Shown piece by piece: positions 35,222 to 43,677 of a DNA stretch of 64,000 bases. Position 1 is the first letter of the stretch. The number at the start of each line of letters is the position of its first letter. Source of the DNA: JBBITI01 sp963735055 (GTDB lineage Bacteria; Chloroflexota; Dehalococcoidia; Dehalococcoidales; UBA2162); the NCBI GenBank assembly GCA_963735055.1, contig CAVTJN010000019.1, positions 124,001-188,000 of the forward strand. Reading direction: 5' to 3'. The position numbers were made by a program, and so were the translations under genes. The notes beneath the pieces are model-generated. The model saw nothing but the letters and a program-made list of their open reading frames with translations. It made no database searches and was not told where the DNA came from.

Positions 35222-36119
35222 CCCGTTTGTCACCCTTCTTAAATAATTCGTCGATATGTTCCTTCATCCACTTTTCTTCTTCGGCGGTGATGGCTCCGGC
35301 CTTGCGCTGCATAAGGTCCTTCCGGTGTTCCACCCGCTCCCGGATTTCCGGCGGCAGATTGTCGTAGATGCCCGAAATTATCCCGTCGACGTGGCCGGCC
35401 ATTTCGTCAAGCTGGCTGAAGTCCACTTCCGCTCCGAGAATTTTGCTCAACAGTTCGATCACTGACCGGGAAGCCCGGGGATAGGGGAGGGGGGCGGAAG
35501 AAAGATAGTCGGGGATTTCGCCCATGAGGCATACGGCTTCGAGACCCCTTGCCCGGGCGACTCCCAGCATCAGGCCATTCAGACCGGTAATACTTCCACC
35601 GCGGCTCCGGCCCTCACTGCGGCCCATCAGAATAGTGTTCTCATACGAGGTCATTTCTTTGTTGAGGGCTTCGCTGCTGGTGGCGATCCAGACCCGCGGT
35701 TTCAGGGCGTGGTGGCTGAGCGAGACGGCGGCCCCGGAAGTGTAGACCCGCCGGCAGCCCAGGGTCTGCGCGACGTCGACCACCAGGTTGGCCAATCTGT
35801 ATCCCTGGCGGCCCTCAGCAAACGGGCGGCTCCCGTCGGTGGGCTGCTCTTCGCCGACAAAAGCGACCACGTCATGGAGGGGCAGCTTCTTTACATAAAA
35901 TGTGCTGGCGGGGAATTCCAGGGATTCCAGGACACTATCACGGATGACGATCTTCCGGGGGTAGAAGAACTCCTGGGGCTCGATTTCGCCCACCTTGTCG
36001 GCGCCGATCTGGGTCCGCAGCGTGTCCGCGGCCAGGAGACCGATATTGCCGATGCCCGGCCAGCTGGCAATCATCACGGGCCGGTCCAGTTTGGGCACGG
36101 CCGATAGATCAAGAGTCAT
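35205..36119 (-). CDS. PAC2 family protein (first of a tandem pair)
   Basis: A 304-residue PAC2 family protein with the diagnostic 'MIASWPGIGNIGLLAADTLR' at the N-terminus and 'TSGAAVSLSHHALKPRVW' and 'LMGEIPDYLSSAPLPYPRAS' in the core. The C-terminal segment ('EHRKDLMQRKAGAITAEEEK') is a charged helix. PAC2 proteins are best known in archaea, actinobacteria and Chloroflexota; in eukaryotes the fold assembles proteasomes. AAGGTGGGG precedes the ATG. It is coupled to the following paralog. Confidence 0.87.
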   Translation of the reverse strand: MTLDLSAVPKLDRPVMIASWPGIGNIGLLAADTLRTQIGADKVGEIEPQEFFYPRKIVIRDSVLESLEFPASTFYVKKLPLHDVVAFVGEEQPTDGSRPFAEGRQGYRLANLVVDVAQTLGCRRVYTSGAAVSLSHHALKPRVWIATSSEALNKEMTSYENTILMGRSEGRSRGGSITGLNGLMLGVARARGLEAVCLMGEIPDYLSSAPLPYPRASRSVIELLSKILGAEVDFSQLDEMAGHVDGIISGIYDNLPPEIRERVEHRKDLMQRKAGAITAEEEKWMKEHIDELFKKGDKRDERAG

Positions 36120-36258
36120 TGCCCCACCTTCTTCGCACTACCTAATTCTAGTGGTTCGAAGTACGCAAAGGTAAGGCAGACTTCAGATGACAATCCGGGG
36201 GCCGGAGGCCATCATTTTGGAGGACCGGGCCGAGGGGGACGCTCCACCGGGAGCGGCG

Positions 36259-36456
36259 TCAACGGTGCGGCTGCGTCTTGATGAGGCAGATCTCGAGGGG
36301 GATGAAGAATAGACTGACCACGCCGGATATCCAGATAAGGGTAGACCACTCGTAACCTGTCCCCAGCAGGGGATCACGCAGTATCATGCGGGTGAGACCG
36401 GTGGCGGCGAGGGACAGGCTGACGATCACGTTGGCGGCGATAATCGCTCTCTTCAC
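36259..36456 (-). CDS. Small two-helix membrane protein of the NrfD/cytochrome operon
   Basis: A 65-residue protein with two hydrophobic helices (about residues 3-25 and 38-58) and a basic C-terminus, starting at a GTG with AGGAG upstream. It begins 6 bp after the NrfD-like gene and is the last gene of the operon. Small hydrophobic subunits often accompany membrane redox complexes, so it may be a structural subunit; no family is recognised. Confidence 0.7.
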   Translation of the reverse strand: MKRAIIAANVIVSLSLAATGLTRMILRDPLLGTGYEWSTLIWISGVVSLFFIPLEICLIKTQPHR

Positions 36457-36462
36457 GGGATG

Positions 36463-37791
36463 CTACTCCTTGTGCTCGGAGTCCCCGGCATGGGGCAGTT
36501 CGACGATGGGGAATACTTTCATGAAGAGGGCATAGGCGCCGATGGCGAAGCCGATGATACCGATCACGGTGGCATATTCGTACATGGTCGGCGTGTAAAC
36601 GCCGGTGGGGAAGGGGAGGAGGGGTCTCATCAGCGACGGGACCACGATCAGGTAGCGGGTCACGAACAGTGTGATGTTGATCAAGATGGCGCCAATGACG
36701 GTGACTCGAAGCCGGAACTGCTTGTGGAAAATAGTCTGGTTGAAGAACAGCAGCAGGAAGCCGGTAAGGAGGGTGGCCATGGCAGGCCAGAAGACCATCT
36801 TGAACCGGCCCATGAACAGCGACCCGGCCACCACCGCTTCGCCCGACAGCGGGCTGTAAATGTAGGTGATGTACTCGGCAACCGAGAAGTAGATATAAAG
36901 CAGCGTCATCCAGCACAGGAACCGGCCCATGTTCCGGATGGCCCGGACCGGCAGATGCGGTTCCCATTTGAAGATCCATCGCAACAGTGAGGCGACGATC
37001 ACCAGCGTGGCAAAGCCATTGACGAGGGCGCCGAGGACGAAGTAGGGCGCCATGAACGGGTTGAACCAGCCGGGCCGGGCGCTCTGCATGCCGAACACGA
37101 GTCCGTAGACCGAATGGACCGACACCATCACCGGGATGAGAATGATCCCCATCCACCACAGCACGCGCTCATGGAGGCGCCGCTCCTCCACCGAGTCTTT
37201 GTAGCCGAGGGACAGCAGGCGATAGAACCAGCGCCGCTTCCCGGAGGCCAGTTCGCCCGCCAGGGCGATGTCCCGCCGCATCGACAGGTACAGGTAGACG
37301 GTACTGGCGAAGAAGTAGGTTGAGATGACGGTGGCCGACCAGACGAAGGGAGCGGTGATCCGGCCGTAGCGCATGACGTTGAGCAGGAACCGCTCGGGGC
37401 GTCCGATGTCGACCGTAATCATTAGCACCGCGGCCGGAAGGCAGACCAGCGTCAACATCTCGGCGATCCGGGCGTACGGCCGCCAGTAGTCGAGGTTGAG
37501 GAGCCGGGTGGCGGCGGAGACGCCGATGCCGACATGGCTGACGCCGATGAGAAAGACGATACAGGCCACGTAGAGGCCCCACACCGCCCCCACCGGCGTG
37601 GACTGGGCGGTGACCGAGCCATGGCCAGCGGTGAACTGGAGGTAGAAGACGTACACGTACATGGCAAACATGACGGCCGACGCCGCCATCAGGAGCGGGA
37701 AATGCTTACCGGTAGCCAGCACCGGGCGCATGAAATCGAGCGTCGGCTGATCAGGCTTCGGCTTTGCCGGCCAGCGCATCATCCGTACCAT
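36463..37791 (-). CDS. nrfD: NrfD/PsrC-family polytopic quinone-interacting membrane subunit
   Basis: A 442-residue integral membrane protein of the NrfD/PsrC (polysulfide reductase) family with about ten hydrophobic segments. It should exchange electrons with menaquinone and hand them to, or take them from, the adjacent Fe-S subunit. Conserved-looking stretches are 'RPERFLLNVMRYGRITAPFV' and 'SVHSVYGLVFGMQSARPGWF'. Its ATG overlaps the end of the Fe-S gene by 13 bp, with GAGGTAAG as ribosome site. No catalytic molybdopterin subunit is encoded, so with the tetraheme cytochrome it likely forms a quinone:cytochrome c-type electron conduit. Confidence 0.9.
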   Translation of the reverse strand: MVRMMRWPAKPKPDQPTLDFMRPVLATGKHFPLLMAASAVMFAMYVYVFYLQFTAGHGSVTAQSTPVGAVWGLYVACIVFLIGVSHVGIGVSAATRLLNLDYWRPYARIAEMLTLVCLPAAVLMITVDIGRPERFLLNVMRYGRITAPFVWSATVISTYFFASTVYLYLSMRRDIALAGELASGKRRWFYRLLSLGYKDSVEERRLHERVLWWMGIILIPVMVSVHSVYGLVFGMQSARPGWFNPFMAPYFVLGALVNGFATLVIVASLLRWIFKWEPHLPVRAIRNMGRFLCWMTLLYIYFSVAEYITYIYSPLSGEAVVAGSLFMGRFKMVFWPAMATLLTGFLLLFFNQTIFHKQFRLRVTVIGAILINITLFVTRYLIVVPSLMRPLLPFPTGVYTPTMYEYATVIGIIGFAIGAYALFMKVFPIVELPHAGDSEHKE

Positions 37792-38639
37792 TTCTTACCT
37801 CGCGTGATGTAGATGATGTTGGGGTGGGTATTCAAATCCGGCAGCAGGCGCACGCCGCGGCTGGACTTGAGCAGCCGGCTCGGTTCGCTGTCGGGGTTGT
37901 TGACATCACCGAAGTGCCTGGCCTGGACCGGACAGGCCTCGACGCAGCGCGGCAGTTGGCCGCGGCGCACCCGGTGGACACAAAACGTGCATTTCTCGAT
38001 GACGCTCAGCGGCCGTAACGGCACCGCCGGATTCACCTTGTCTTCCGGTATCCGGGGTGGCAGCCAGTTGAAACGACGGGCGCTATAGGGGCAGGCAACC
38101 ACGCAGATGCGGCACCCGATGCACCGGTCATAGTCCATCAGGACGAGGCCATCCCTGTCTTTGTAGGTGGCGCCAACCGGGCACACCTTGACGCAGGGTG
38201 GATTGTCGCAGTGATGGCACTGGGTGGGGAGATACCAGTTGCCTTCGGTGGGCGAATGGGTGTAGTCAGTGGTCGCCCCGCTCAGGAGGTCCTCGTGAGA
38301 AGCTTCGCTGCTGATCTCGACCTCGTCTTTCATCTGAAACACTTCGATCCACGGCGGCGAAATGGTGTCGGGTACGTTGTTCTCTTCCTTGCAGGCCCAC
38401 TGGCAGCGGCGGCAACCGATGCAGGCGCCCACATCAATAACCATGGCAAACTTCTTGGCCGGGTCAACCGTGGTCCCCAGACCGTCGGCGGTGCGCGTTA
38501 CCGTCTTCCGGGAAGGCGGCGCCGCCGGAACGCCCGGGCGTCCCGCGGCCAGAAGCCGGCCGGAGTATCTGGCGAATAGTCCGAGCCCGAGGGCGGCGCC
38601 GGAGTAAGCGATGAACTGTCTTCGGCCGATCCTTTTCAT
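37779..38639 (-). CDS. Tat-exported 4x[4Fe-4S] ferredoxin subunit (NrfC/DmsB/PsrB-like)
   Basis: A 286-residue iron-sulfur protein. The N-terminus has a twin-arginine signal ('RIGRRQFIAYSGAALGLGLF'), placing it outside the cytoplasmic membrane. Sixteen-odd cysteines build four 4Fe-4S sites: 'CIGCRRCQWAC', 'CHHCDNPPCVKVCP', 'CIGCRICVVACP' and 'CTFCVHRV...CVEACP'. It links the NrfD-like membrane subunit to the tetraheme cytochrome encoded just upstream, whose stop abuts this ATG. Subunits of this type occur in polysulfide, nitrite, tetrathionate and DMSO reductase complexes. Without a catalytic subunit the terminal acceptor or donor is unclear. Confidence 0.93.
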   Translation of the reverse strand: MKRIGRRQFIAYSGAALGLGLFARYSGRLLAAGRPGVPAAPPSRKTVTRTADGLGTTVDPAKKFAMVIDVGACIGCRRCQWACKEENNVPDTISPPWIEVFQMKDEVEISSEASHEDLLSGATTDYTHSPTEGNWYLPTQCHHCDNPPCVKVCPVGATYKDRDGLVLMDYDRCIGCRICVVACPYSARRFNWLPPRIPEDKVNPAVPLRPLSVIEKCTFCVHRVRRGQLPRCVEACPVQARHFGDVNNPDSEPSRLLKSSRGVRLLPDLNTHPNIIYITRGKKWYG

Positions 38640-39262
38640 CAGCGTCTCTTAACCAGCACGATGCCGACGGTGACCACCAGCACCGAGGCGGTGCCGAAGA
38701 GGACGAGGAGTTCGGTGGATGGCTGGCCCGGGGCGGGTTGGGGGGTGGGGTGGGGCAGCGTGATATTAGCGAACACAACCTGGGGCGCATGCTGGTGATG
38801 GCACAGTGAGCATTGCGCTTTCGGGGCCGACAGATCGGTCAGAGGCAAACCGTGAGTGCCTTCAAGCCAGGCCTGGTATCTCGCCGCGTGACATTGGCCG
38901 CACAGCGGGGCGGAGTCCTCAAGGGTGAGCGCCGTCCCGTCCGGCAAGTGCAGGACCTTCATGTCGGTGCTGTCGTGACAAACCCAGCACGCCCGGTTGC
39001 CCAACCCGAGTTTGTCATGGTACTGCATCTGCCGCGGGTGACAGCCAAGGCAATCCAGCGGTTCTTTGACCTGATTGGTCTGATTGGTCTGAGCGGCTAC
39101 CGTGGCGTCCGGACTGCGGACGACGATGACCATGCCGGCAGCCAGCAGCAGGCCGAAAACTCCGGCGATGAAAATCCGGGTGAAACGGGACCTTAGGGTG
39201 CTGCCTCTGCTTTGAGGTAGATCGTCCCGGTCCCCGGTGTCTTCCGCAATGTCCCTACGCAT
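38639..39262 (-). CDS. Membrane-anchored tetraheme c-type cytochrome
   Basis: A protein of about 207 residues with an N-terminal signal-anchor helix ('FIAGVFGLLLAAGMVIVV'), four heme c motifs (CLGCH, CWVCH, CGQCH, CSLCH) and a C-terminal membrane helix ('LLVLFGTASVLVVTVGIVLV'). The heme domain faces outside. The start is taken at the ATG at 39262 (MRRDIAED); a GTG at 39298 is an alternative. It is the first gene of the cytochrome/FeS/NrfD operon and lies just downstream of a 24-bp periodic palindromic operator. Few Dehalococcoidia relatives are cytochrome-rich, so this suggests a respiratory lineage. Confidence 0.9.
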   Translation of the reverse strand: MRRDIAEDTGDRDDLPQSRGSTLRSRFTRIFIAGVFGLLLAAGMVIVVRSPDATVAAQTNQTNQVKEPLDCLGCHPRQMQYHDKLGLGNRACWVCHDSTDMKVLHLPDGTALTLEDSAPLCGQCHAARYQAWLEGTHGLPLTDLSAPKAQCSLCHHQHAPQVVFANITLPHPTPQPAPGQPSTELLVLFGTASVLVVTVGIVLVKRR

Positions 39263-39411
39263 CTGTCCCGAGTACTGAGTGCCCCAATGACTTCCCACCG
39301 GTATCCGGCGCCGGGCGTACTACCCAGCCATCTGGCGGGCGGTCCACGAACGGACTCCCGCCAACCACGGATACTTAAGCTGAGTCTAGCACCCGGGCCC
39401 CGGTTTGTGAT

Positions 39412-39465
39412 GGGTAGCGACTACCCAAAAAGGGCGGGTAGTCACTACCCGATACGGGCGGGTAT
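39412..39465. promoter_or_regulatory. Tandem 15-bp palindromic operators with 24-bp period
   Basis: GGGTAGCGACTACCC (39412-39426) and GGGTAGTCACTACCC (39436-39450) are near-identical palindromes exactly 24 bp apart; a third half-site GGGTAT begins at 39460, again 24 bp on. They lie between the NarL-type regulator gene and the cytochrome operon, upstream of the latter. They are likely binding sites for a dimeric regulator, most simply the adjacent NarL-family protein. Confidence 0.72.
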
Positions 39466-39479
39466 GGTGGACGGGCAGC

Positions 39480-40136
39480 TTATTCTTCGGGATCGATGAG
39501 ACCCTGGCGCAGGGCGTATTTGGTGAGGTCCTCCCGCTTGTCGAGCCCCAGTTTGTGCATCACCGCCTGGCGGTGTTTCTCCACCGTCCGGGCGCTGAGG
39601 AACAATTCTTCGGCTATCTTCCGGTTCGTCTGGCCGGTGGCGGCGAATCTCAAGACTTCCTTTTCCCGGGCGGTAAGCGAGCGGTATTTTTCATCCCGGG
39701 CATCGGGGGAGGCGGTAACGAACCCCTCCAACAGTACCCTGGCCACCGCCGGCGAAAAGAAAACCTGTCCCTGATGGACCACCCGGATGGCGTTGAGCAG
39801 GTCCTGGGGTTCAACCTCTTTGAGTACGTAGCCCGAGGCCCCGGCCCGGAGAACGGGAAAGAAGAACTCCTCATCATCATGCATGGTGAGTACCAGTATC
39901 ATCGTGCCCGGAAAGTCCTTCTTGATACGGCGGGTGGCTTCGATACCGCTCATGCCGGGCATGGCGATATCCATCAGCACCAGTTCCGGGCGCAACTCGG
40001 CCGTCTTCTGGATCGCCTCCTCACCCCCCGAGGCCTCCCCCACAATCTCCAGGTCCGGCTGTCCCTCGATCAGCGATCGGATGCCGGCCCGCACCACGGC
40101 ATGGTCGTCGACGATCAAGATTCTGAGTCTATCCAT
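39480..40136 (-). CDS. NarL-family response regulator controlling the cytochrome operon (inferred)
   Basis: A 218-residue regulator with a receiver domain (acidic 'VDDH', phospho-Asp in 'VLMDIAMPGM', 'LVLTMHD', 'YVLKE') and a LuxR-type DNA-binding domain ('LTAREKEVLRFAATGQTNRK'). It overlaps the upstream kinase gene by 8 bp and precedes the cytochrome/NrfD operon on the same strand, separated by the tandem palindromes. This layout suggests that the kinase-regulator pair directly switches the operon. Confidence 0.93.
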   Translation of the reverse strand: MDRLRILIVDDHAVVRAGIRSLIEGQPDLEIVGEASGGEEAIQKTAELRPELVLMDIAMPGMSGIEATRRIKKDFPGTMILVLTMHDDEEFFFPVLRAGASGYVLKEVEPQDLLNAIRVVHQGQVFFSPAVARVLLEGFVTASPDARDEKYRSLTAREKEVLRFAATGQTNRKIAEELFLSARTVEKHRQAVMHKLGLDKREDLTKYALRQGLIDPEE

Positions 40137-41598
40137 ATTTCATGTCCTCCAACGGGATCTCGAACTTGATCCGGGTGCCCCGTCCCGGTTTCGACTCGAT
40201 ACTGAAAGTGCCGCCGATGGCCGTGGCCCGCTCCCGGATGCCGCGCAATCCCCACGATTCGGGCAGCTTCAGGGCTTTCTCCACGTCAAATCCCCGGCCA
40301 TTGTCCTCGACCGAGGCCACCAGTGTCGAGTCCTTCACAGCCACTTCGGCGGTGACCATGGTGGCGCCGGCATGGCGGATTACGTTGGTGATGGCTTCCT
40401 GCATGACCCTGAACAGGGTCGTTTCGGTGCGCGGCGGCAGTCTGCCCTTGAGACCGTGAAACCGGAGCTGGGACTTGATATTGCGTCCCTCCAGATGGCT
40501 CTTGACGTAGGAACGCAGCGCCGGAATCAGGCCCAGCTGGTCCAGGACTTCCGGCCGCAGGTCGTAAATTACTTTGCGCAGCTCGCCGAGGGTCTGGGCG
40601 GCGAGTTCCCGTGATTGGGAGAGTCTTTCCCGGGCGGCCACGGCATCGGGCGGCAACCCGTCGACCGCCATGGCCAGGTCCAGCATGATCGAGGAAATGG
40701 CCTGGCCGACTTCGTCATGGAGTTCCCGGGCCAGACGGCGGCGCTCTTCTTCCTGGGCTGAAATCAACTGCTCCAGCAGTTCCCCGCGCATCCCGGCCAT
40801 TTGCTGGAGCTGGAGGGTGCGTTCCTGAAGGGCGCGGGAATGCTGTTCAACCTTCTCCGCCATGTCGTTGAAGGCGCGCGCCACCATCCCCACCTCGTCG
40901 TCCCGGGCCACCTCCACCCGGGTCGTCAGGTCGCCCGCGGCCACCCGCCGCGCCGATTCGGCCACCTGCGCCAGCGGTCTGACGACCGCCGACCGCAGCA
41001 TCAGGCCCAGGACGGTACCGATGGCGACGAAGGTAAGGCCGGCCATCACCAGCATGATGATGGTCTGCTCCCGGCTCTGGGCATTGAGGGGGGCCGAGTC
41101 CCGTCCGATCTCGATGGCCCCGAGGATCCTCGTTTCGGCGCCATGACAGACGTGGCATTCCGGTTTGTTCTCGACCGGAAAGGCCACGTACAGGCTGTCC
41201 TGGGCGTAGCGGCTCAGCGCGCCCACGTCGGTTGGGCCTGGCTGCAGGGCGGCGAGGATTTCCTTGTCGGTCCTGATCTGCCCGGCGGCGCCCTGGCTGG
41301 CCGAGACGTAGACCCGGTGGTCGCTGGAGACGATGGTGACGGCGGTGATGGGACTGCGCGAGGCCATACGATTCACCGACTCCTGGATGTGGTCCCGGTC
41401 TCCCAGCAGCATGTCCCGCTCGATGGTATCCGCCAGGGTGGCCGCCAGGGTGATGGTGGACTGTTCAAAGTGGGATACGGTGGCCTGGCGTTCCAGGTAC
41501 AATACCGTCCCGCTGCCGGCGAGGCCGAACACCAGGAGAATACCCCAGACGAGGATTGTGATTCGATACTGAAGTCTCTGGCTGAATTTTCCCGGCAT
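40129..41598 (-). CDS. Sensor histidine kinase with extracytoplasmic CxxCH heme motif
   Basis: A 489-residue membrane kinase. A first helix (residues 12-33) leads to an external sensor domain of about 145 residues containing C148-H-V-C151-H152, a canonical heme c attachment site, in 'NKPECHVCHGAETRILG'. A second helix (179-201), a HAMP domain (about 202-255), a coiled coil, a HisKA_3 domain with H294 in 'ARELHDEVGQ', and HATPase_c ('EAITNVIRHAG', 'DNGRGF', 'GLRGIRERA') follow. Heme-c periplasmic sensor kinases are known in Geobacter; here the neighbour is a c-type cytochrome operon. Redox or gas sensing is the natural inference. Confidence 0.92.
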   Translation of the reverse strand: MPGKFSQRLQYRITILVWGILLVFGLAGSGTVLYLERQATVSHFEQSTITLAATLADTIERDMLLGDRDHIQESVNRMASRSPITAVTIVSSDHRVYVSASQGAAGQIRTDKEILAALQPGPTDVGALSRYAQDSLYVAFPVENKPECHVCHGAETRILGAIEIGRDSAPLNAQSREQTIIMLVMAGLTFVAIGTVLGLMLRSAVVRPLAQVAESARRVAAGDLTTRVEVARDDEVGMVARAFNDMAEKVEQHSRALQERTLQLQQMAGMRGELLEQLISAQEEERRRLARELHDEVGQAISSIMLDLAMAVDGLPPDAVAARERLSQSRELAAQTLGELRKVIYDLRPEVLDQLGLIPALRSYVKSHLEGRNIKSQLRFHGLKGRLPPRTETTLFRVMQEAITNVIRHAGATMVTAEVAVKDSTLVASVEDNGRGFDVEKALKLPESWGLRGIRERATAIGGTFSIESKPGRGTRIKFEIPLEDMKYG

Positions 41599-41701
41599 CG
41601 GCTTCTATCCCATGAAGATCCGAAGGTCAGAGACCGGGCCGCCCGGGCTCTGACCTTCGGCAGTCAAACAATCTCGCCCGGCCGACCCGGCCGGCTGTGT
41701 G

Positions 41702-43507
41702 CTAGTATCCCATGGACGCTTTCAGGTCCTGGTCGATCCATGTCTGGCGGAATCTGAACAGGGCGTTCCCCTGCCCCATATAGTTCTTAAGCCACGGCCA
41801 CCACAGGATGTAGGTGTTGGGAGTCGGCCTCATGATATACCAGGCATCCTCGAGGGCGACCGGCTTGAGTTTCTTGTAGGCCTCGTAAGCCTTGGGCATG
41901 TCGATGAACAGGTACTTGCCCACCTCGTTGTAGAGGTTCGCGTAGAAGGGCGCCGTTCCCGCCGGATCGTTCACGTAACTGGGGTTGTTCGTGCTCGCCG
42001 TCGAAAAGGGCGAGAAGTACAGCTGTTGAGCATAGGCGCCCCAGAGGAGTCGATAGGACATTTCGGCATTATTTCGGGCCGTATTCATGCTGTTGTAGAC
42101 GGCCGGCTCCTTGAGGTCCAGGGCCACTTCGACGCCGATCTTGGACCACATTTCCTTGAACACCGTGACCTCGTCAACGGCGGTGATGGGGACAGTCGGC
42201 ACGACCACGGTGGTCTTGAATCCGTTGGGATAACCGGCCTCTTTGAGGAGTTGCTTCGCTTTCTCGGGGTTGTACTTGTACAGGTCCTGGACCGCCTGCG
42301 GCATTTTGCTCAGAGGTTCGAACATGGATGAGACCTGCTTGTTGATCGGCCAGACGTCGTAGTCGGAGTCGCCGCCGAAGTAGTCGTTGAATGCCTTGTA
42401 GTCCGTGGCCAGCACCAGAGCCTGGCGCACCTTCTTGTCCTTGAACGGCAGGTCCTGTTTGTCCGTTCTCATGGTCATGCCCCAGGGGGTGTTCTCCATG
42501 TAAGTCACGCTTTGAATCTTCGCGTTCCCCTTCAACAGATTCTGAGCGTCATCCTTGACGATGGCGGCCAGCATGTCGATCTTGCCGGTCCGGAAGCCTG
42601 CCAGACGGGTTGAGAGGTCAGGCACGTAAAGTTCCTTGTAGGTGTTGACATAAGGCAGGCGGTCGCCCTTCCCGGGCCCCACAGGGTTAGTCCCCCAGTA
42701 GTCCGGGTTCTTGTTGAAGGTCATTGAGCTGCCGACGACGTAGTCTTTCAGGATGAAAGGTCCGGTGCCGACCGCGTTGCGCCAGTCGCCCATGTCACCG
42801 TACTTGGCCACCACCTCGGGCGGATATACCCGGTTGAAGCCGGCGCCCTGGATCAGCCAGGTAAAGGAGGTCATGGCGTCCACGGGCGTCCTGATGGTCA
42901 CCTGCCAGGGACCGGTCTTCTCGATGCTGGCCGCTTTGGCGGCCCGCGGTTGGCCGACGTTCATCCAGGACGTCGGTACTGCAAGCAGTCTCTTGAAGCT
43001 GGAGACCACGTCATCCGCGGTCATCAGCCGTCCGTTCATGAGGCGGCCGGCATCGCTGTCGACTTTCTGCCAGCGCACGTTCTGTCTGATTTCCAGAACC
43101 CAGACGCCGACCTCTTTGGTCGTCCAGCTTTCGGCGATGTACGGTCCGTAGGTATCCTCCAGCGTATTCGATCCGGAGGCGAAGTTGGTCACGCCCGTAC
43201 CGGCGGGGCCCCGCGTCCAGTCGGCGCCCATGTACTGTTCATAAACGGTTTCGACCAGTCCCCCGCTCTGCCCGCGGAGGCCGCTGTCGAAGTTGGTCGG
43301 TTCTACGCCGATGGCGGTGAATGTCCCGCCGTACTTCGGTTTGTCGGCGGATGTGGTGGGGACCGGCGCCGTAGTGGTCGGCTGCGCCGCGGTGGTGGTC
43401 GGCGGCACGGTGGTGGGCGGCGTCGTTGTCGCGGTTGGTGCGCACGAGGCAAGAATCAATAGGGAGATGAGCGCACACGCATGAAGGAACACAACTACTA
43501 TTTTCAA
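41702..43507 (-). CDS. Peptide/solute-binding lipoprotein of ABC transporter (SBP family 5)
   Basis: A 601-residue extracytoplasmic binding protein of SBP_bac_5 type, intact homolog of the broken gene at 8960. Signal peptide with lipobox 'LILASC', then a Thr/Pro-rich linker and the binding domain ('MTADDVVSSFKRLLAV', 'VGTGPFILKDYVVGSS', 'KVRQALVLATDYKAF'). It starts with TTG at 43507, supported by GGAGGGTAAC just upstream and the start of the signal peptide. No permease or ATPase genes accompany it; substrates may be peptides, nickel or sugars, undetermined. Confidence 0.92.
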   Translation of the reverse strand: MKIVVVFLHACALISLLILASCAPTATTTPPTTVPPTTTAAQPTTTAPVPTTSADKPKYGGTFTAIGVEPTNFDSGLRGQSGGLVETVYEQYMGADWTRGPAGTGVTNFASGSNTLEDTYGPYIAESWTTKEVGVWVLEIRQNVRWQKVDSDAGRLMNGRLMTADDVVSSFKRLLAVPTSWMNVGQPRAAKAASIEKTGPWQVTIRTPVDAMTSFTWLIQGAGFNRVYPPEVVAKYGDMGDWRNAVGTGPFILKDYVVGSSMTFNKNPDYWGTNPVGPGKGDRLPYVNTYKELYVPDLSTRLAGFRTGKIDMLAAIVKDDAQNLLKGNAKIQSVTYMENTPWGMTMRTDKQDLPFKDKKVRQALVLATDYKAFNDYFGGDSDYDVWPINKQVSSMFEPLSKMPQAVQDLYKYNPEKAKQLLKEAGYPNGFKTTVVVPTVPITAVDEVTVFKEMWSKIGVEVALDLKEPAVYNSMNTARNNAEMSYRLLWGAYAQQLYFSPFSTASTNNPSYVNDPAGTAPFYANLYNEVGKYLFIDMPKAYEAYKKLKPVALEDAWYIMRPTPNTYILWWPWLKNYMGQGNALFRFRQTWIDQDLKASMGY

Positions 43508-43677
43508 GTTACCCTCCCCTCCTGAACGGGCTAGCTTTGTCCCAAGCTGCCCCGGGTGGGCTTCGCACCCACTCTTACATCATTTCTAACATCATTCGCA
43601 AGTGCTGTCAACGACTATACGATCGTGCGGCAGCGCCGGCGGTGACACCGGGGGGATTGACGTCGGGCCGAGCCATG

